DNA from: Piezodorus guildinii
Taxonomy: Eukaryota; Arthropoda; Insecta; Hemiptera; Pentatomidae
Assembly: GCA_023052935.1 (NCBI GenBank)
Contig: CM041293.1
Location: forward strand, 174,149,600 to 174,213,599
Direction of reading: 5' to 3'
DNA length: 64,000 bases
The notes under the pieces are model-generated. The model made no database searches, had not been told where the DNA came from, and saw only the letters and a program-made list of their open reading frames with translations. The translations under genes and the position numbers were made by a program. This document shows positions 57,310 to 64,000 of the stretch, one piece after another; position 1 is the stretch's first letter; each line of letters opens with the position of its first letter.

Positions 57310-57406
57310 CTTTCTTCCTCTGTAGAGCTGTCCTGAGAAGACTATTCTGGAGCGAAGACTATCCTGAGAAGAGTGAGTCTAAGGAGGTATCTGTACTTCT
57401 TTGTAC
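57310..57406 (-). other. 97-nt splice-bounded segment, copy D
   Basis: Acceptor and donor signals are kept; both frames that are open in A or B contain TAG here. Confidence 0.25.
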
Positions 57407-57637
57407 CTAAAACCAAGGGAAGTGAGGGGGGGTTGAAGAGGGGAGGAGGGTTAGTTTGGGCCAATGTTATCAGACAATTTCCCAGGTAAAAATTTTGGAA
57501 AACCAACGAGTTGAAGGAAATCAGTAGGAATATTTTTCATTGATGCTTAAAGTAATTAAATATTGATCATATAAATAGTGTTTATATGTGTATATAAATA
57601 TATGCAGCCTTCTCAAAAACAATTCTCATTATAATTA

Positions 57638-57668
57638 TTCGCGGATTGTACTGCACCGGAGCCTTTTT
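57638..57668 (+). pseudogene. Residual Jockey RT fragment, copy D
   Basis: Only 'cgcggattgtactgcaccgg' and a few bases remain of the fragment at 1647-1741. Confidence 0.5.
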
Positions 57669-58371
57669 CTTAATAGTTATCTTTTAATAGTTGCCAAGTT
57701 TAAGTAATACCAATAATACATTTTGTTTATAGAAAAAAGAAAGATTAATCAAAAAAGTTTATATTTATTTTGCTAATATCACAGAAACTACTTTTCCAGC
57801 TAAGATAAGTATAAAAAACTAATTTAAAGTGGATTTAACTTGTAAAATAACAGTTATATGGAGTCTTAATAGTTACTGAGATAAGGTATTGCAAATAACA
57901 GATTTTATTTTGAAATGGAGTACTGAAAGACTTCTGTATTGATAAATGTTTAACTTGCTGATATCTAGAAATTTTTGCGGAAAATTTGAACTATTTAACT
58001 AAATGTTATGTTAATAGCAAAATATTGGATGTAAGACGTTCTGGATCTTAGTTAGGAAGACAGAAATAGAATTTTAAGTTGACCGGCTGGAGCAATAAAA
58101 TTTTATTAGCGACCCAAACCTAGCAAATCCTTTAAAGTTGGTACCTGAATTCTCTGAGTCAGGTAAACGGATTATTGTAGGTCATAACTCTTTTTATCTT
58201 TATGGCGCCGAACTCTCTGAGAAAAATCTTAGATATAATGAAAAAGTCTGTACTCTTCCAATAATATCATAAATAACTGTTGCTTAACCATTACTTCATA
58301 ATTGAAAATTTAATAACAGCTTAACATGTTTTTTTTTAGATTTAAAACATAATTTTTGAAAATGCTTATAA

Positions 58372-59068
58372 TATTAATCCTTAACACCTTTTTGAATGCA
58401 TCAAGGGTCACTCGTGGAGTAGTGGCTAGCATAACAGCCTTCTATGCTGTGGAAAATTCATAACCAAATGATAGCCCTATTTTTCTTTTTAGAGAGTAAA
58501 AATCCTTGGTTATTTCGTCCTTTAAAAGAGATGTAAACAATTGTGAATTTAGTTTAAAACATAAAAAAAGTATCCAATGGCCAGGTCTGAACTCGCGATC
58601 TTGTGGATAGAAGGGTGTTATGCTAGCCACTGCACCACAGATGACTCTTAAATGATTTGAAAAGTGGAACTCGTAAAAGATCCATATCTTAAGTAAACCT
58701 GGATAGGCAAAACTTAAGACTTCCGCTGCACCGTCGGATTAAGCACAGTAACATAAAATGACGTTAAATGGATCAACAACAACAAGATTTAATACAAATG
58801 TTAAGTTCTTGATAGCAAAACCTCATTAAATTAACTGTATAAAATGGGTACAAGAAATTATGAAATTGACTGAAAAAATTATGAATTTGACTGAAAAGAT
58901 GATATGAAGAGAAACTGCCCATTGGCAGCACTCTTTAGTAGTGAGTCTGAAGGTCCTGAAGGTCTCGAGGCCATCTTCTTATCAGACGCCTCGGTGGATT
59001 ATCAGGAATTGAAGAGGATGCAAGGATTGAAACTAATAGAGTGTGAGTGCAGTTTTTCATAGAAGGAG
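58372..59068. mobile_element. SINE cluster and Jockey 3' end, copy D
   Basis: SINE promoter regions are at 58410-58460 (plus) and 58645-58580 (minus; TGGTGCAGTGGCTAGCATAA then CGCGAGTTCAGACC). The first SINE fragment of copy A (minus B box at 3510-3530) is missing. The Jockey coding end is at 58913-59068. Confidence 0.6.
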
Positions 59069-59852
59069 TGCCAAAAACTGATCTTAAATATGAAATTTCA
59101 GTTTCGTTCGACCTTTCCTCTTCGTACTAGATTTACGACACACAGGCCTGACACAGAGGAAACTAAAACCGTTCCTTTGAAAGCTGGAATTAAAAAATGT
59201 TCACGATCGCAATAGTTTCCCTTTCTGTATATTTCATAAACAAGGAAGGGAAATTAAAAAGCATTATTAATAAAACTTTCGTTGAAAATATTAAAATAGT
59301 ATAGTAGCGAGGAAACATTAATCACCTAATTCGTCACTTTTCATTACCTACTACAACTTTAATATAACATATTAAATAAGACGACATTTCTTTCAATAGT
59401 CTATAGCTTTCCAACGGTATATTATACATCTATATTACTTTTTAAGAGAAAAAATAATTTACCTAATCAAATACTTTTGCACCTTCCCCCCTTTTAGTCG
59501 GTTATCAAATTCGTTCAACTTGTATATTTAGCCTTTCCTTATCAATGCTACTAAGATGCTATGGTTAATTTTTTGGAATCTACTTATTTTCCTAATTTTT
59601 TTTTTTTTTCGATATTTAGGTCCTGTAAGGTATTTCAATAGAAATGAAACCTACATGATATTAATACCAATTAAATTTTACATCGATGTAGCGAGGTTAA
59701 TAAAAATCATTAGACCCGTTTTTGACTATATCGTTAAAAGGTGCTAAATGCAAAGTGTAAAGTAGCACTTCCGGTCAGCCGCTTTTGGTGAACAAGTTGG
59801 TGCAACAAATCGAGGATATATTGTCTTAAATATGAAATTTCAATTTCGTAAG

Positions 59853-59883
<31 letters not shown>

Positions 59884-61060
59884 ACTTTTCGCAGGACTTG
59901 GTTATTTGTACTCAAGGGGTCCTAAAACGTTTATTTCTGCTGAAAACAGGAATTCGAAAATTTTCAGGATCGCCATATTTTCCCTTACTATATATACTTC
60001 ATATATAGGTAAGTGAAAGTAAAAAAATATTTAACTAGATAGATACTAAAACATAGTGGATCAATTATAAAAAAAAACATGAATCTCATTAGAGATTACT
60101 AAATCAATATACGATCTGATATTAGATTAGAAGGGAGAGGAATTGAAAATGGAGGAAGAGCTGAACCAAAATGGCGTCGTAATATGGCGTCTCGGGTTTT
60201 TTATCCTGTGGATACTATTTATTTTGAAAGGTTTGAATAAAGTCAAAGTAAAAAAAAATATGTTGCCTCCAATACAAGACATTCTCTTACCTACGTTGTT
60301 TAAACCAATTTAACAACTTTTGGTGTATTATTTTCAATAATCAACCTTTGTAATCGACCAAAAAAAAAAAAAAAAAAATTGCGACTGCTCAAAATTTGAG
60401 AGCTTACGTTTCAAGATACGTAGAATCCCAATAACGAATAAAAAAACAATCCGTTTGTCCGCCGTCCACGGCATTTCTCCGAAACTACTGGACCGATTTT
60501 TTTTTTTAAATACGCCACAAAAATATTAGTCCATTCAACGATGATCCTAACACCTAGACGTTGATATCAGCTGGTTAGTTTTAAAATGGCGGACGATTAA
60601 AAGTATTTTATTCAATAACTCAGTTATATTTGAAGATGGAAAAAAATGTATTAGTGTTTTTAACCCCCCAAAAAAACGTGAATCATTATATAAAAGAGAA
60701 AAAAGAAAAGAAAACAAAAATAGAAATTTTTCACATAAATACGTTCATTACTCAGTTATTTTTGACGATAGAGAAAAGTGGGTACAGAATTTTAGAATCA
60801 GTAAAGCGCGATAAACAATTAAAAAAAAGAAGGAACAATGAAAAAAATTGAAATCCTGCTTATATATACGCTTGTAATAAGGTTATTTTCAAAGATAGAC
60901 AAAAATTCATTATCGTTTTTTAACCAAAAAACAGCGAATAATTATATAAAACAGAAAAAAGAAAAGAAAAAAAATTGAAATCTCTCTTATATATAAGCTT
61001 GTAACTACGTTATTTTCGAAGATAGAAAAAAATTCATAATTGTTTTTTAACTTGATATTT
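59069..61060. repeat. Dispersed repeat modules and local tandem repeat, unit D
   Basis: It contains the dispersed family modules, an (AC)n run at 59853-59878, a copy of the short hydrophobic ORF from 60148 (MEEELNQNGVVIWRLGFF) and, at 60600-61060, two to three imperfect repeats of about 165 bases ('actcagttatttttgacgat...ttttttaacc'). The frame at 60630-60851 lies inside these repeats and is not a convincing gene. Confidence 0.5.
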
Positions 61061-61531
61061 TTCACATAACATAACTCAGTTATTTTTAAAGATGGAGAAA
61101 AGTGTGTTCCAGGAGATCCCAGTGCTATTCTCCAAAAAAATATTGGACCAAATGAAAAAAAGAATCATTGAATTTGGTTTACAACTAGCTTAGATATTGC
61201 GTTTTGAAATCAATGGTAGTGTTATGATATGATGCTTTGAATTAGTGCTTTTCATATTACTTAATTGCCTATCAACAGCTATCTAAACAGTTATACACCA
61301 ATATTTTTATTTGGAAATAATAAACCATTGTGTAATAATTTGCAGCGTTTTAATAAAGTTAGAGTAGAAAAAAAAAACGTGAGTCAGACTAAACAGTCTA
61401 ACTTAGAAGTTATTATCTACAACAATCACTTAGTTTTATCCGCGTCTGATATTCTCTCCATTATCTTATACAACATTGTGTATAAGATAACATTTTAACC
61501 AATAATAATAATAACAATAACCAATAACTGA
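61061..61531. other. AT-rich sequence before BEL Gag, no gene
   Basis: Matches 43500-43927. Contains the 'caatcacttagttttatccg' module. No LTR is seen upstream of the Gag fragment, so the 5' end of this BEL copy is missing or too diverged. Confidence 0.4.
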
Positions 61532-61961
61532 TAATTGTTCTGATTCCGAAAGCGATGAACTTGAATTAGAAATTTTAGTGGACGAATTGAGAGATCTTTA
61601 TGAGGACATTAAAAATACTAGTGAACTAGGTTTTATTTGTACTACAGATAAGTCTAAGAGAGCAATGTTTAAAGCACGCTTGTCGCGAATTGATGGCACT
61701 TTTGATAAGTTTTCTCAAGTATTTCGAGACATTCGATCTCTCGCTACACTGATAGAAGGCTATGACATCTCATTATATGCAAAAATGAAGAATGAGGCTC
61801 GTGAAGCCTATTACGAATCCTTATCTTGCGATGTTATAGAACAACAAATATCTGTCAAGACAGATAATCCTTCCATGGGTTGTAATTCTGCCGGCTCCAC
61901 CTCCGTTCTTCGACTACCGCCCACAATTACCAACAATTATTTGGAAAATTTCATAATTTAA
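61532..61961 (+). pseudogene. BEL/Pao Gag N-terminal part, unit D
   Basis: The reading from 61532 gives acidic SESDELELEI, then DELRDLYEDIKNTSELGF and further helical sequence with FDKFSQVFRDIRS, as in the N-terminal Gag domain of BEL/Pao elements (DUF1759-like). It ends shortly after the LRLPPTITNNYLENF region, where BEL Gags usually continue, so a deletion or frameshift follows. The initial MPPKTDN start seen in C is not preserved in frame here. Confidence 0.7.
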
Positions 61962-62139
61962 AATTTGCAGTAAAGGGGGCTGCCACACAGGTCATTGCGT
62001 CTATAAAGATATAGGATGCTGAGTATCTGCATGCCTGGGAAACCCTGTCAAAACGATATGCCAACAAGCGAACGCAGGCAACTACCTTTCTAATGAAAAT
62101 TTTTAACTTTAACTTTTAACATCTCTTCAGAATCAAAAT

Positions 62140-62757
62140 GTGACATCCCTGGAGACCTTTTCGAATGAGGTGTTAGAAAACATCTCTTCATTTCAGAATT
62201 TAAAATTACAGGATCCCGCAGGTTTTATTCTTCTGATATATGGCCTAACATTATTAGATGACCAATCCCGAGACCAATTTGAAACAATGTATTCTTCTTC
62301 TACCACAGTACCCACTCTTCTTAATTTTCAGGACTTCATACAAGAACTTTGCATCAAACTACAGACCAAAAGTCTAACCACTAATCGCTCAATAGATACA
62401 GTAGCCCCAAACCCTAAACCTAAATACTCTCATGAATCAAGACGTGTCTTTGTCTCAACTAGCTCTGATCATTCTACCGTTGAATGTTTTCATTGCCACG
62501 AAAACCATCGCATATATGAATGTTCACAATTCAGGACTTTAAGGCAACCGAAAGGATATGAGAAAGTCATGGGACTTAATAGATGTTTAAATTGTTTATC
62601 TTCTGGTCATACCGCAAATCGCTGCCCCAGTCAAAATAGATGTCGTTCCTGTGGAAAGAAGCACCACACATTGTTACATTTTACTCAATCAAATCGTCAC
62701 AATCAGGAACAGGTCGCTACTGGAAAAAACATACATCCGTCGTTCTTCCCCTCATAG
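62140..62757 (+). pseudogene. BEL/Pao Gag C-terminal part with zinc knuckles, unit D
   Basis: 205 codons from ATG 62140. Residues ~125-175 hold three zinc-binding clusters: CFHCHENHRIYEC (CX2CX3HX4C), CLNCLSSGHTANRC (CX2CX4HX4C) and CRSCGKKHHTLLH. Upstream lies the helical SLETFSNEVLENISSFQNLK region. The frame ends at TAG 62755 within 'cttcccctcatag', where the protease frame takes over in another phase. It would package element RNA in an active copy. Intervening sequence (61962-62139) is out of frame. Confidence 0.8.
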
Positions 62758-63685
62758 TCATATTAGTTCAATAAGTCCTTCAGATCTCGTCGAAACTCAA
62801 AAGATACTAAAAGATGATCCAACTAAGTCAAAAGATGTAATCCTTAGTTTATCAGAAAATTACGTGACAAATGTCCTATTAGGAACCACATGTGCCCGAA
62901 TTAAGTATTGTCAGGGTTACTTACATCCTATAGGAATAGTTATAGATAGTGGATCCCAGAGATCTTTCATAACCACCCAGTGTGCAAACCGCCTTGGATT
63001 ACCCTTAATAAGAAATCCTCATAAGATCATCGGCTTTGCAAATTCCCCAATTCGTGATGGAGAACAGCAAACCAAATGTTTTATATGTCCGAGTGGGCTG
63101 AATCAACCGCTATTGGAAACCACCGCCGTTTTAATATCTTCTATAACGGATACATTACCGACACGCTGCTTATCGCCGAAAATTAAAGATATCTTCAAGA
63201 AATATGACTTGGCTGATCCTGGCTTTCACGAACCAAATCCGATTGATTTCTTGCAGGGAGCGGATCTGTTTCCTCTCATTTTTACTGGCGAAACCATCCT
63301 CACCTCTCTTGGGTTTCCTAATGGATTAATGACAGTTTTTGGCCTGGTGATTACTGGTCCCATCAGTGACACCTCAACAACAACTCTCTCTTTATTCACA
63401 AAGGCCAAGCCTAACTTTGACTATCATAATTGCTTACATAATTCACCCTCAAAACTTAGCAAGACAGGGAACGGTCAACTACCATTGCAGATAAATCCCC
63501 CTAACGCAAATTGTAGAAACCATAATTTAACGTCGCATATTCGCAAAAACGCCTTAGTTCATTCAATTCCTAGGAAAGAATTCGGAAATATCTCCAAATT
63601 ACATTTCATTTTATCATACAATCATCAATTGCCACAGAGGAAATATCGGTCAGAAAAAGAGGTAACCGCATATAAAGGTAAATAA
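62758..63685 (+). pseudogene. BEL/Pao protease region, unit D
   Basis: This frame is open from 62651, overlapping Gag in another phase, but the meaningful part starts near 62758 (SPSDLVETQKILKDD). VIDSGSQRSFITTQCANRL is the aspartic protease active site. The frame ends in TAA after AYKGK, exactly as in unit A, so the loss of the rest of pol predates the A/D split. Confidence 0.8.
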
Positions 63686-64000
63686 TCTTGTACCTATTGG
63701 AGAGAGAGGCCTAGAGTTGCCAAGGTGGGCGGCAGGTTGGTAAATAGTTCGCTGTTATAGGAACCAAACAGGTTAAGTGTTGATCTTTTCATTGTGCACT
63801 GGAACAAGATCGCTCTATTTGGAAGTAGTCTCAGAGAAGTCTATAGAATCATTCTTCGCCACATTGGGCCATCTCAGAAGAGAGAAAAATCAAATGAACA
63901 AACTCTATAGCTCATCTTCACAGTTCTTCATTTATTACTAGATTCATCGCTTAGTTCCAACTATTGATTACTCACAGTCTTAAATTTTTTTTTATTGAAA
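63686..64000 (+). other. BEL internal sequence running off the window
   Basis: Equivalent to 7261-7580; the last bases (ttaaattttttttttattga...) are the first bases of the same Jockey insertion seen at 7555-8565 in unit A. Confidence 0.6.

Larger units (their letters stand above)
56478..59760. repeat. Left block, copy D
   Basis: Collinear with copy A (with internal deletions around 57466 and 57632-57650) and, like A, without RTE-like and mariner insertions. Stretches without an own entry (57407-57637, 57669-58371) hold no gene. Confidence 0.8.

Noticed and set aside
60630..60851. 73-codon lysine-rich frame in unit D
   Set aside because: It lies in imperfect tandem AT-rich repeats; the same region in B and C has stops and A-run length changes.

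Overview
The window looks like arthropod nuclear DNA, probably from an insect and possibly a hemipteran. The reasons are the very AT-rich composition, GT/AG splice signals, and the mix of repeats: Jockey and RTE-like LINEs, BEL/Pao LTR elements, a mariner, tRNA-derived SINEs and foldback elements. The lineage is an inference from the repeat mix. I see no bacterial genes, rRNA, functional tRNA or CRISPR array, and no conserved housekeeping gene.

The layout is a degenerate tandem array. Four copies of a 'left block' start near 1, 17,803, 35,147 and 56,458; I call the units A, B, C and D, and D is cut by the window end. The clearest event is a direct duplication of about 17.36 kb: 9,871-27,228 matches 27,229-44,442 almost base for base, including insertions, with both junctions next to copies of a small coding exon. 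The right half of A matches the right half of B, the left half of B matches the left half of C, and the left half of A is most like D. Unit C also carries several kb of extra rearranged sequence (about 44.4-47.9 kb).

The only plausible non-transposon gene lies on the minus strand. Exon E1 (69 codons, with an ATG and a GTGAGT donor) is kept in three units (16,095; 33,455; 54,520). Downstream of it lie seven copies of terminal exon E2 (about 65-70 codons, each behind a pyrimidine-rich AG acceptor in the matching phase). E1 joined to E2 predicts a basic, helical protein of about 138 residues that I do not recognise. The E2 copies sit in modules that also carry a BEL LTR, so E2 seems to have been amplified through LTR-containing repeats.

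The rest is layered transposon debris. BEL/Pao pieces (Gag with zinc knuckles, aspartic protease, LTRs) occur in A-D without reverse transcriptase or integrase. An RTE-like LINE left only its endonuclease in A and only its reverse transcriptase in B and C. A second LINE is 5'-truncated exactly at its catalytic motif, with an 11-bp target duplication. Jockey 3' ends are interrupted by tRNA-like SINEs. A mariner remnant sits in B and C, while A and D keep the empty site. Foldback elements have arms that contain a hammerhead-like core. Most are shared between units at equivalent positions, so they predate the duplications and can be used to order events.
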